The position numbers were made by a program, and so were the translations under genes. A stretch of 64,000 bases of DNA from Massilia sp. WG5. Its GTDB lineage: Bacteria > Pseudomonadota > Gammaproteobacteria > Burkholderiales > Burkholderiaceae_D. The notes under the pieces were generated by a model. The model was not told the origin of the DNA. It was given only the letters and a program-made list of their open reading frames with translations, and did no database searches. Numbering within the stretch: position 1 is the first letter of the stretch; the number at the start of each line of letters is the position of its first letter. Below are positions 52,750-60,759 of the stretch, piece by piece. The stretch is taken from NCBI RefSeq assembly GCF_001412595.2, contig NZ_CP012640.2, forward strand, positions 4,340,001-4,404,000. Reading direction: 5' to 3'.

Positions 52750-52793
52750 GGCCCGTCCCGGGTAATGTTGCCCGTTGTTAATAAAAGGCCATC

Positions 52794-53984
52794 ATGTCCT
52801 CCACCTTCGGCCCGGCGGAAGCCCAGGCTTACATGCACAAGCTGCTGACCGTCATGCAGCACCAGGGCGGTTCGGATCTCTTCATTTCCGCAGACTTTCC
52901 GCCCAGCATGAAGCACCAGGGCGCGATGAAGCCGCTCAGCAACCAGCGCCTGACGGGAGACGTGACGCGCGCCCTGGCCCTGTCGCTGATGAACGACCGC
53001 CAGCGCGCCGAGTTCGAGGCCGAGATGGAGTGCAATTTCGCGATCTCGCTGCCGAACGTCTGCCGCTTCCGCGTCAACGTCTTCGTACAGCAGCAGAGCG
53101 TCGGCATGGTGGTGCGTACGATCGCCTCCGAGATCCCGAGCTTCGAAAAGCTCGACCTGCCCGAGGTGCTGAAGGAAGTCGTGATGACCAAGCGCGGCCT
53201 GGTGCTGGTCGTCGGCGGCACCGGCTCCGGCAAGTCGACCACGCTGGCGGCCATGATCGACTACCGCAACAGCAACTCGGCCGGTCACATCATCACGGTC
53301 GAGGACCCGGTCGAATACGTCCACAAGAACAAGAACTGCCTGGTCACGCACCGCGAAGTCGGGGTCGATACCCACTCCTGGCACAACGCCCTGAAAAATA
53401 CTTTGCGCCAGGCGCCGGACGTGATCCTGATCGGCGAGATCCGCGACACCGAGACGATGGAGCACGCGATCGCCTTCGCCGAGACCGGCCACCTGTGCCT
53501 CGGCACGCTGCACGCGAACAACGCCAACCAGACCATGGACCGGATCATCAACTTCTTCCCGGAAGAGCGCAGGCCGCAGCTGCTGATGGACCTGTCCGCG
53601 AATCTGCGCGCCATCGTCTCGCAGCGCCTGATCCGCACCGAAGACGGCAAGGGCCGCAAGGCCGCGATCGAGATCCTGCTGAACACGCCGACCATCAGCG
53701 AGATGATCCTGAAGGGGAACTTCCACGGCATCAAGGAGATCATGCACAAGTCGCGCGAACTGGGCATGTGCACCTTCGACCAGGCGCTGTACGAGCTCTA
53801 CAACGCCGGCTACATCGGCTACGACGAAGCGATCCGCAACGCCGACTCGGCCAACGGCCTGCGCCTGCAGATCAAGCTGTCCGGCGAACGCCGCGGACCG
53901 GGCGCCGAGGGCGGTGGCTCTAAGGCCGAGCTGTCGATGATGCTGGACGAGGAAGCGGAAGAGGGCGGGCCCGGCGCAGGTTAG
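52794..53984 (+). CDS. PilT/PilU-family ATPase, PilU paralogue
   Basis: 396 residues. Walker A is GGTGSGKST (141-149), with VEDPVEYVHKNKNC, IGEIRDTETM and GTLHANNANQTMDRI. It is closer to PilU (44986-46122) than to PilT in the HAIAFAETGHLCL and IKEIMHKSRELGMCTFDQALYELY segments. Its tail is acidic (KAELSMMLDEEAEEGG). It would be an accessory retraction motor for type IVa pili. It is a single gene with its own promoter, far from any other pil gene in view. Confidence 0.9.
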   Translation: MSSTFGPAEAQAYMHKLLTVMQHQGGSDLFISADFPPSMKHQGAMKPLSNQRLTGDVTRALALSLMNDRQRAEFEAEMECNFAISLPNVCRFRVNVFVQQQSVGMVVRTIASEIPSFEKLDLPEVLKEVVMTKRGLVLVVGGTGSGKSTTLAAMIDYRNSNSAGHIITVEDPVEYVHKNKNCLVTHREVGVDTHSWHNALKNTLRQAPDVILIGEIRDTETMEHAIAFAETGHLCLGTLHANNANQTMDRIINFFPEERRPQLLMDLSANLRAIVSQRLIRTEDGKGRKAAIEILLNTPTISEMILKGNFHGIKEIMHKSRELGMCTFDQALYELYNAGYIGYDEAIRNADSANGLRLQIKLSGERRGPGAEGGGSKAELSMMLDEEAEEGGPGAG

Positions 53985-54005
53985 AATCGACATCTTTAGC
54001 ACGTC

Positions 54006-54030
54006 GTCCCCGCGCAGGCGGGGATCCAAG
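54006..54030. repeat. REP-like hairpin next to rfaE2
   Basis: TCCCCGC (54007-54013) and GCGGGGA (54018-54024) form a 7-bp stem with a four-base loop, within GTC-GTCCCCGCGCAGGCGGGGATCC. Hairpins of this form are dispersed repeats in many proteobacteria (they read as LDPRLRGDD when translated). Here one ends six bases before the rfaE2 start; only this copy was noticed in the window. Confidence 0.6.
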
Positions 54031-54035
54031 TTCCC

Positions 54036-54518
54036 ATGCCCACCTTCGAATCCAAACTCACCACCCGCAGCGAGCTGAAACAACGCGTCGCCCAGCTTCC
54101 CAAACCCGTCGTCCTCACCAACGGCGTCTTCGACATCCTGCACCGCGGCCACGTCACCTACCTGGCCCAGGCGCGCGAACTGGGCGCTTCGCTGGTGGTC
54201 GCCGTCAACACCGACGCCTCCGTGAAGCGCCTCGGCAAGGGCGACGACCGCCCCCTCAACACGATGGACGACCGCATGGCCGTGCTGGCCGCGCTGGAGT
54301 CGGTCAGCCTGGTGGTCGAATTCGACGAGGACACCGCGCTGGAGGTGGTGCAGGAAGCCCGCCCCGACATCTACGCCAAGGGCGGCGACTACGTCATGAC
54401 CGAGATCCCGGAGGGGAAGGAAGTCATCGCCCAAGGCGGCAAGGCGGTCGCGATCGACTTCGCGCACGACCGCTCGACCACCAGGCTGGTCGCCAGGATC
54501 CGCCAGTTCGGCGGCTGA
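54036..54518 (+). CDS. rfaE2: D-glycero-beta-D-manno-heptose 1-phosphate adenylyltransferase
   Basis: 160 residues, the stand-alone equivalent of the C-terminal domain of HldE. It makes ADP-heptose for the lipopolysaccharide inner core. VLTNGVFDILHRGHVTYL holds the nucleotidyltransferase HxGH-type motif (HRGH near 37). KGGDYVMTEIPEGK and the C-terminal DRSTTRLVARI are typical. The kinase partner is not in the window. There is no good ribosome site; GGGGA in the REP-like hairpin is the nearest purine block. Its stop faces that of the hydrolase at 54522. Confidence 0.94.
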   Translation: MPTFESKLTTRSELKQRVAQLPKPVVLTNGVFDILHRGHVTYLAQARELGASLVVAVNTDASVKRLGKGDDRPLNTMDDRMAVLAALESVSLVVEFDEDTALEVVQEARPDIYAKGGDYVMTEIPEGKEVIAQGGKAVAIDFAHDRSTTRLVARIRQFGG

Positions 54519-54521
54519 GCC

Positions 54522-56105
54522 TCAGCCACCGGCAGCCTTCGCCACCGGTTCCGCGCCGAGTGCCTTCAGGCGTTCGATCGAGTGGCCGATCGCCGGATCG
54601 AGCGACAGCGCGCGGCGATACGCGTCGATCGCCAGCTGGCGCTCGCCCACCGCTTCGTAGGCTTCCGCCAGGCTGTCGGCGATGCCGCCCCATTCCGGCT
54701 CGAGGCTGGCGCCGAGGCGGAAGATGGGCACCGATTCCTTCGCGCGGCCGCTGCGCAGCAGCTCGTAGCCGTACAGGTTGCACCAGACGGGCTCGACGCT
54801 GAACTCCGGACTGGCGGCATGCATCCTGTCGTAGACTTCCTGGGCATGCTCGTAGCCGCCCGTCTGCAGGGCGCGCACGAAGGCTTCCAGCGTCGGCGGG
54901 GTGCCGGCGCCCTTGCGGCGCTCCACCGACAGCATGTGGGCCGGCGCCTTGTTGGCCGCGGGCTTGTTGTCCAGGAAGGCCATCGCCTTCGCATCGTTCT
55001 TCAGGTAGGCGTCGAGGAAGCGCTCCACGTAGCGCGCGGTCCAGCTGTAGGCCATCGCCACTTCGTCGCGCGAGTATTCGCCGAAGTGTCCGTCGTTCGC
55101 ATAGTGGTGGGTGGCCGCGGCGAAGTCCGCGTGCGTCATCGGGCGCATGGTCACGACGGTCATGTCCGCATATGTCATCTGGTTCAGCATGCTGAAGTCG
55201 AGCTTCTTCTTGTTCTTCGCGAGAGACTCCAGGGACTCGCGCTCGCGGCCGACGAACAGCATCGGCACCGCCAGCCGCGCCGGGGTCGCGTACTTGGCGG
55301 CGTCCTTGCCGCCATCGACGTACTGCGGCCAGTAGCGCACCGAACCGTCCAGGCTCACCAGCGCGCGGATGCGGTCGTCCCGCGCCGCCGCCAGCACGTT
55401 CGCCAGTCCGCCCCAGCTGAAGCCGGCCACCGCGATGCGCGACATGTCGGCCTGCGGCATCGCGTGGGCCTGGCCGATCAGGAAGGCGATGTCGCCGGCC
55501 TGCGCTTCCAGGCCTTCGAGGTCGGTCGTCATGGCCTTGGTGCGCGGTCCGAGCGAGCGGCTGGCGATCACGATATAGCCGTGGCTGGCCAGGTATTCGC
55601 ACAAATCGACGTTTTCGGCGGCATTCGCGCTATGGCTGGGCGCATAGATCACGACCGGGAACTTGCCGCTGGCGGCGGGCGCATCGCGGCTGCCCCACAT
55701 CGGCTGGGCCAGCACCTTGTCTGCGATCGCCGGCGTCAGGCTGGCGCTGATGTCGGCGAAGTCCACGTCGATGGAGCGCCGCACCTCCGCAGGCGACAGC
55801 CAGAACGCATCCTCGGTCGGCCGGGTCGCCATGTAGTCGCGCCAGGTGAGCGGCTTGCCCCTGGCTTTGGCCGGATACCAGACGATCGCCTGGATCGGCC
55901 GCGCCCGCTCATGGGCCTCGGGCTGGCCAGTCACCATGTTGACGGCAGGAAGGTAGACGCGGGTGCTGTCGTACAGCTGCTTCACCTGCACGCCGACCGG
56001 ATAGGGGCCCGGTTCGTTGGAGAAGACAAAGGGGCCAGGGCCGCCGGACGCGGCGCCGGCCGTTGCGGAAGCGGCCAGCAGCATCAGGGCAAGAAGTTTT
56101 TGCAT
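54522..56105 (-). CDS. Exported alpha/beta hydrolase with C-terminal TPR-like region
   Basis: 527 residues. A signal peptide (MQKLLALMLLAASATAGAA) is followed by an alpha/beta hydrolase related to PAF-acetylhydrolase/dienelactone types (about 40-330). The nucleophile elbow is VAGFSWGG, with FPVVIYAPSHSANAAEN as oxyanion loop. From about 390 the chain is helical and repeats a TPR pattern (AESGR-like LLRSGRAKESVPIFRLGASLEPEWGGIADSLAEAYEAVGERQLAIDAYRRALSLDPA). The combination suggests a protein-bound periplasmic hydrolase. The substrate is unknown. Confidence 0.8.
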   Translation of the reverse strand: MQKLLALMLLAASATAGAASGGPGPFVFSNEPGPYPVGVQVKQLYDSTRVYLPAVNMVTGQPEAHERARPIQAIVWYPAKARGKPLTWRDYMATRPTEDAFWLSPAEVRRSIDVDFADISASLTPAIADKVLAQPMWGSRDAPAASGKFPVVIYAPSHSANAAENVDLCEYLASHGYIVIASRSLGPRTKAMTTDLEGLEAQAGDIAFLIGQAHAMPQADMSRIAVAGFSWGGLANVLAAARDDRIRALVSLDGSVRYWPQYVDGGKDAAKYATPARLAVPMLFVGRERESLESLAKNKKKLDFSMLNQMTYADMTVVTMRPMTHADFAAATHHYANDGHFGEYSRDEVAMAYSWTARYVERFLDAYLKNDAKAMAFLDNKPAANKAPAHMLSVERRKGAGTPPTLEAFVRALQTGGYEHAQEVYDRMHAASPEFSVEPVWCNLYGYELLRSGRAKESVPIFRLGASLEPEWGGIADSLAEAYEAVGERQLAIDAYRRALSLDPAIGHSIERLKALGAEPVAKAAGG

Positions 56106-56197
56106 TGTGATCAGTAGATGGATGGAAACATTCCGATCCTACCAATCGACCCGCGGAGGGTATAGCTGGCAAATCTGACAGTCCGCCGGCCGCGTGC

Positions 56198-56668
56198 CTA
56201 CGCGCCGCCCGCGTACCCATTCTGGCGCCAGGCCTCGTACACCACCACCGCCACCGTGTTCGACAGGTTCAGGCTGCGGTTCCCCGGCATCATCGGCAGG
56301 CGGATGCGCTGGGCCGGCGGGAAGGATTCACGCAGGGCCGGATCGAGGCCGCGCGACTCGGCGCCGAACACGAACACGTCGCCGGGCCGGAACGCCGCGT
56401 CGGCGAAGGGCGAGGAGCCGTGCGTCGTCATCGCGAACATGCGGCTGGTGTCCGGTTGCGCGTCCGCCAGGAAGGCCTCCCAGTTCTTGTGCACCTTCAT
56501 GCTCGCGTAGTCGTGGTAGTCGAGGCCGGCGCGGCGCATCTTGGCGTCGTCCAGCGGAAAGCCGAGCGGCTCGATCAGGTGCAGCTGCGCCCCCGTGTTG
56601 GCGCACAGGCGGATGACGTTGCCGGTGTTCGGCGGAATTTCGGGCTCAACCAGTACTACGTGAAACAA
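56198..56668 (-). CDS. trmL: tRNA (cytidine/uridine-34 2'-O)-methyltransferase
   Basis: 156 residues, the minimal SPOUT methylase that modifies the wobble base of tRNA-Leu with SAM. VEPEIPPNTGNVIRLCANTG is motif 1, VFGAESRGL motif 2, and RSLNLSNTVAVVVYEAWRQ motif 3. The start codon is TTG at 56668, supported by GAGGAG eight bases upstream and by the exact family N-terminus (FHVVLVEPEIPPNTG). No in-frame ATG or GTG lies before this. Confidence 0.95.
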   Translation of the reverse strand: MFHVVLVEPEIPPNTGNVIRLCANTGAQLHLIEPLGFPLDDAKMRRAGLDYHDYASMKVHKNWEAFLADAQPDTSRMFAMTTHGSSPFADAAFRPGDVFVFGAESRGLDPALRESFPPAQRIRLPMMPGNRSLNLSNTVAVVVYEAWRQNGYAGGA

Positions 56669-56807
56669 ATTCTTCTCCTCGACAGTGGACCACGGCGGCT
56701 GCCTGCCGCCCGAAGCGGGAGCATAGCGCAGATCGTCAGCGCCGTTGCAATGTCGCCCTATCAGGATCGAGGGGTGCAGCCGGGCTGGTGTATTTACGAT
56801 CCCTGCC

Positions 56808-56813
56808 TATACT
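56808..56813 (+). promoter_or_regulatory. Possible -10 (TATACT) for the cytochrome c gene
   Basis: TATACT lies 28 bases before the ATG at 56842, in a CCTATACTG context also seen before the DUF1059 gene (48875-48883). The -35 is poor. Confidence 0.4.
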
Positions 56814-56841
56814 GATCTGGGTCGATCACAAGGGAGGGATT

Positions 56842-57462
56842 ATGAACAGATTCGGTATTACCCGCCGTCATCTCTGGATGGCGATCGTCCTGGCCGCGGC
56901 CAGCGTCCCGCCGATGCTCGCCAGCGCCGGCTCCGGCAACGGCAACGGCAATGGCAACGGTAACGGCAACGCTGCCAGCGACTCGCTGAACGACAACGAC
57001 GGCCGCATCGAGCGCGGCCGCGAGATCGTCCCACCCGGCGTCGTGCTGAACCTGAAGGGCAAGTCGCGCGGCATGGTCTGGCTGGGCAGCTACATCGTCA
57101 ACACGAGCGCCTGCATCGATTGCCACACGCACCCGAGCTATTCGCCCGGCGGCGACCCGTTCCAGGGACAGCCCGAGCGCGTCAATGCCGAGCAGTACAT
57201 GGCGGGCGGACGCATGTTCGGGCCGACCATTACCGCGCCCAACCTCACGCCCGATAACGCCGGCCGTCCGGCGGGGCTGACGCGCGAGGAGTTCGTGCAG
57301 ACCCTGCGCACCGGCCACAACCCGCACGATCCAGCCGGCCAGATCCTGCAGGTCATGCCATGGCCGGCGTACGGCAAGATGACCAACCGCGACCTGCACG
57401 CCGTCTACGAATACCTGCGCGCGCTTCCCTCGCTGCCCGACAATCCGAAGCCGGGGCCCTGA
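56842..57462 (+). CDS. Monohaem cytochrome c family protein with Gly-Asn repeat
   Basis: 206 residues. An unusually long N-region signal peptide ends near ASA (about residue 33). It is followed by (Gly-Asn)6, then a cytochrome c domain with haem site CIDCH (C91, C94, H95) and likely Met ligand in VMPWPAYGKM. The domain resembles small subunits of dehydrogenase-linked cytochromes. GGAGGG precedes the ATG. It is monocistronic; its electron donor is not evident. The GN run is coded by a GGCAAC hexamer tract (56935-56970). Confidence 0.85.
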   Translation: MNRFGITRRHLWMAIVLAAASVPPMLASAGSGNGNGNGNGNGNAASDSLNDNDGRIERGREIVPPGVVLNLKGKSRGMVWLGSYIVNTSACIDCHTHPSYSPGGDPFQGQPERVNAEQYMAGGRMFGPTITAPNLTPDNAGRPAGLTREEFVQTLRTGHNPHDPAGQILQVMPWPAYGKMTNRDLHAVYEYLRALPSLPDNPKPGP

Positions 57463-57474
57463 ACGCGCAATGCG

Positions 57475-58206
57475 TCAGGCGTGCGGCGGCGTGCGCGCGA
57501 ACACCAGGTTGGTCACGCGCGCGGCGCCGAAGCGCTTGAAGGTGGCCGCCAGCTCTTCCAGCGTGCTGCCGCTGGTCATGACGTCGTCGACGATGCCGAC
57601 GTGGCGGCCTTCCACCAGGTCGGGATCGCTGACGCCGAAGGCGCCGCGGATGTTCTCCGCGCGCTCGTGCGGCGAGACGCCCGACTGGGCGCGGGTGTCC
57701 GTCTGGCGCTGCGCCAGCGCCGGGTGCAGGGTGACGCCCAGCGCGGCGGCCAGCGGCCGGGCGATTTCCAGGGCCTGGTTGAAGCCGCGTTCCACCAGGC
57801 GGGCCGGACCCAGCGGTACCGGGCAGATCAGTTCGGGCAGGGGCAGGCCGCTCCTGGCGAGGATGGCGTCGCGCAGCATCTCGGCGAACCACGGCGCCAG
57901 CGGCAGGCGGGCGCTGAATTTCAGCTGCAGGACCAGGTGGTCGAGGGGTGGGGCGTAGTCGACGGCGAAGATGGTGGCGTCGTAGGCGGGAGGATAGGAC
58001 AGGCAGCGGCCGCAGGTTCCGGCCTCCGGTAGCGGGTTGGCGCAGCGCGCGCAGCGATTTGTGACTGGCAGGCAAAAATGATCCCGGCAGGGCGCACAGA
58101 CCACGCCCGCGCAAGCGCCGCCGCAGAGGGCGCAGCTGGAGGGCAGCAGCAGTTGGAGGAGGGCGCGCGGCCAGCGGCGGGTCCAGGGAGGGTGGGGTTC
58201 CGGCAT
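57475..58206 (-). CDS. comF: ComF-family phosphoribosyltransferase-like protein
   Basis: 243 residues. A double zinc ribbon lies at the N-terminus (CALCGGACAGVVCAPC and CARCANPLPEAGTCGRC, about 25-70), followed by a type I phosphoribosyltransferase domain with the PRPP loop VGIVDDVMTSGSTL near 205. In naturally competent bacteria ComF helps bring single-strand DNA into the cytoplasm; in others (GntX) the role is unclear. The presence of PilT/PilU genes is compatible with competence. It is divergent from bioC with 68 bases between. Confidence 0.9.
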   Translation of the reverse strand: MPEPHPPWTRRWPRALLQLLLPSSCALCGGACAGVVCAPCRDHFCLPVTNRCARCANPLPEAGTCGRCLSYPPAYDATIFAVDYAPPLDHLVLQLKFSARLPLAPWFAEMLRDAILARSGLPLPELICPVPLGPARLVERGFNQALEIARPLAAALGVTLHPALAQRQTDTRAQSGVSPHERAENIRGAFGVSDPDLVEGRHVGIVDDVMTSGSTLEELAATFKRFGAARVTNLVFARTPPHA

Positions 58207-58274
58207 GGCTTCCGATCGGTTCGGGTTTCATCATGTACACTCCCGCCATTGTCCTCATTTGACCGCAGTTGACC

Positions 58275-59195
58275 ATGGCTTCGCCCCAATCCCCCTCCAA
58301 AATGAGTGCGCCGATCGACCCGGCGCGCGTCCGCCAGCTGTTCGCCGACCCGGCGCGGGTGGCGGCATCAAGCTTCCTGCGCCGTGAAATCGCCGGCCGC
58401 ATGTTCGAGCGCCTGGCGCTGGTGAAGAATTCCCCGCAGCAGGTGCTGGACGCCGGCTGCGGCGCCGGCGCCGACCTGTCCCAGTTGCAGAAGGCCTATC
58501 CGGCCGCCCAGGTGATCGGCATGGACGCGGTGCCGGCCATGCTGGGCGCCGCCGGCGAGGCCACCCAGGTCCCGCGCTCTTTCCTCAGCCGTTTGCTGCC
58601 GGCCAAGAGTGGCATCGATCTCGTTTGCGCCGACTTCGGGCAACTTCCCCTTGGCCCGAACTCGATCGACCTCGTATGGTCGAACCTGGCATTGCACTGG
58701 CATCCGCAGCCGGACCGCGTGTTCGCGGAATGGCGGCGCGTGCTGCGCGTGGAGGGCCTGCTGATGTTCTCGAACTTCGGTCCGGACACCTTCCGCGAGC
58801 TGCGCAACGCCTTTGCGGCGATGGATGAAACCCCGCACAGCCTGCCCTTCGTCGACATGCACGACTTCGGCGACCAGTTGGTGGAGGCAGGTTTCACGAC
58901 GCCGGTAATGGACATGGAACAGATCACGGTCACCTACGACAGCGCGCAGGCGCTGCTGCTCGACGTGCGCGCCTTCGGCGGCAATCCGCTGGCCACGCGC
59001 CGCCGCGGCCTGGTCGGGCGCGCGGCCTGGCAGCGCATGCTGGACGCCCTGGAAAGCCAGCGCCGTCCGGACGGCAAGCTCGGCCTGACCTTCGAGGTCA
59101 TCTATGGCCATGCATTCCGGCCGGCGCCCAAAGTGACGGCGGCCGGCGAGGCGATCGTGCGTTTCCAGCCCAAGCCGCCGCCCCGCCCGCAATGA
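58275..59195 (+). CDS. bioC: Malonyl-ACP O-methyltransferase-like protein
   Basis: 306 residues, a class I SAM methyltransferase. Motif I is VLDAGCGAGADL (about 59-70), followed by the acidic MDAVPAML and the post-motif VWSNLALHWHPQPDRVFAEWRRVLRVEGLLMFSNFGPDT, the hallmark of BioC. BioC methylates malonyl-ACP to start biotin synthesis. The other bio genes are absent from the window. ATG 58275 is preferred over an in-frame TTG at 58269. Confidence 0.85.
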   Translation: MASPQSPSKMSAPIDPARVRQLFADPARVAASSFLRREIAGRMFERLALVKNSPQQVLDAGCGAGADLSQLQKAYPAAQVIGMDAVPAMLGAAGEATQVPRSFLSRLLPAKSGIDLVCADFGQLPLGPNSIDLVWSNLALHWHPQPDRVFAEWRRVLRVEGLLMFSNFGPDTFRELRNAFAAMDETPHSLPFVDMHDFGDQLVEAGFTTPVMDMEQITVTYDSAQALLLDVRAFGGNPLATRRRGLVGRAAWQRMLDALESQRRPDGKLGLTFEVIYGHAFRPAPKVTAAGEAIVRFQPKPPPRPQ

Positions 59196-59253
59196 GCGTC
59201 GCATTCTTGCCGCAGTGCATCATGCAACATCCATGCCGTTGAGGTAATTTTCC

Positions 59254-59283
59254 TTGAATAAAAATTAGCGATTTCAGTATAAT
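59254..59283 (+). promoter_or_regulatory. Promoter of the cytochrome oxidase operon
   Basis: TTGAAT (59254-59259) and a perfect TATAAT (59278-59283), 18-bp spacer. Transcription near 59290 would give a leader of about 255 bases before coxB. Within the leader, ACCGTG-TTT-CGCGGT (59388-59402 region) can form a hairpin. No other gene lies in the 349 bases between bioC and coxB. Confidence 0.65.
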
Positions 59284-59544
59284 CAATGACACTTTTTTCG
59301 ACTGAAGCAGTCATCACGCTAAAAACTTAAGCAGAAACAGCGTGAAGTCGAACTGGTTGCAGCAACACCAAAGGCTTCGGAAACCGTGTTTCGCGGTCCG
59401 GGGCCCGAGCAACAGGCGTTCATCTTGGTCTCGTAGTCCCTGATGGTCGATGTTTGCAGGAAGGATTTCGGAGCGGCGGCAGTTCGTTCATGGAGTGCCG
59501 GCCTCTTTAAGAAAATTCATTTTTTTTGGGTGGTTGGGGACAAC

Positions 59545-60735
59545 ATGACTTATGCAAAGCGATTAAAAGCGGCGATGTCCGGCCTCGCAATGGCCGGCAT
59601 TCCGGCCCTGGCGTGGGCCGAGCCCGAGGTGATCGGGCGGCCAGTGGCGCACCAGCTCAACATGCAGCCCGCCGTAACAGGCATCGGCGACTATATCTAC
59701 AGCCTGCACAACTGGATGATGATCGTTTGCCTGATCATCTTCCTGGCCGTGTTCGGCGTCATGTTCTATTCGGTGTTCAAGCACCGCAAATCGCTCGGCC
59801 ACAAAGCGGCCACCTTCCACGAATCCACCGCCGTCGAGATCGCATGGACGGTGGTCCCGTTCCTGATCGTGATCGGCATGGCGCTGCCCGCCACCCACGC
59901 GGTCGTGGCCATGAAGGACACCTCGAACCCGGACCTGACCATCAAGGTCACCGGCATGCAGTGGAAGTGGGGTTACGACTACCTGAAGGGCGAGGGCGAG
60001 GGTATCGGCTTCCTGTCGAACCTGTCCACCCCGCGCAGCGCCGTCGGCGAGCCGGGCATTGCGCCGACCACCGCGCGCACCGACACCTACCTGCTCGAAG
60101 TCGACAACGAGCTGGTCGTGCCGGTCCACAAGAAGGTCCGCCTGGTGCTGACCGCCAACGACGTCATCCACTCCTGGACCATCCCGGCCTTCGCCGTCAA
60201 GCAGGACGCCATTCCCGGCTTCGTGCGCGACACCTGGTTCAAGGCCGAGAAAGTCGGTACCTACCGCGGCAACTGCGTCGAGCTGTGCGGCAAGGAACAC
60301 GCCTTCATGCCGATCGTCGTGAAGGTCGTCTCGGCCGAGGACTACACCGCCTGGGTCAACACCAAGAAGAAGGAAATGGCGGCCCTGGCCGACGATCCGA
60401 ACAAGGTCTGGACCATCGACGAACTGAAGACCAAGGGCGAGAAGATCTACGGCGCCAACTGCGTGGCCTGCCACCAGGCCAGCGGCCAGGGCGTGCCGAA
60501 CGCCTTCGCCTCGCTGGTCGGCTCGCCGGTCGTGCTGGGTCCGAAGGCCGAGCAGATCCACGTGCTGCTGAACGGCAAGCACAGCGGCAAGTACCCGAGC
60601 GCGATGCCGGCATGGAAGCAGCTGTCGGACACCGACATCGCGTCCGTGATCACCTATACCCGTAATAATTGGACCAACAAGGCCGACGAGAACATCGTCC
60701 AGCCGTCGGAAGTCCTGGCCGCCCGCGGCAAATAA
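59545..60735 (+). CDS. coxB: Cytochrome c oxidase subunit II with fused cytochrome c domain
   Basis: 396 residues. A signal peptide ends near AWA (24), two membrane helices follow (about 47-70 and 92-112), then the CuA cupredoxin domain. CuA ligands are in CVELCGKEHAFM (C244, C248, with the His and Met). The C-terminal extension carries a haem c site CVACH (C306-H310) and a PAWKQLSD Met region, the caa3-type fusion. It takes electrons from cytochrome c to the CuA centre. ATG 59545 follows GGGGA; 34 residues of in-frame sequence upstream do not resemble a leader. Confidence 0.95.
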   Translation: MTYAKRLKAAMSGLAMAGIPALAWAEPEVIGRPVAHQLNMQPAVTGIGDYIYSLHNWMMIVCLIIFLAVFGVMFYSVFKHRKSLGHKAATFHESTAVEIAWTVVPFLIVIGMALPATHAVVAMKDTSNPDLTIKVTGMQWKWGYDYLKGEGEGIGFLSNLSTPRSAVGEPGIAPTTARTDTYLLEVDNELVVPVHKKVRLVLTANDVIHSWTIPAFAVKQDAIPGFVRDTWFKAEKVGTYRGNCVELCGKEHAFMPIVVKVVSAEDYTAWVNTKKKEMAALADDPNKVWTIDELKTKGEKIYGANCVACHQASGQGVPNAFASLVGSPVVLGPKAEQIHVLLNGKHSGKYPSAMPAWKQLSDTDIASVITYTRNNWTNKADENIVQPSEVLAARGK

Positions 60736-60759
60736 GCGTTTGGATTCGGAGACACTGCC

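Noticed and set aside
53982..54030. LDPRLRGDD-like peptide in a frame across the REP-like hairpin
   Set aside because: This peptide is a well-known false translation of a dispersed hairpin, not a gene.
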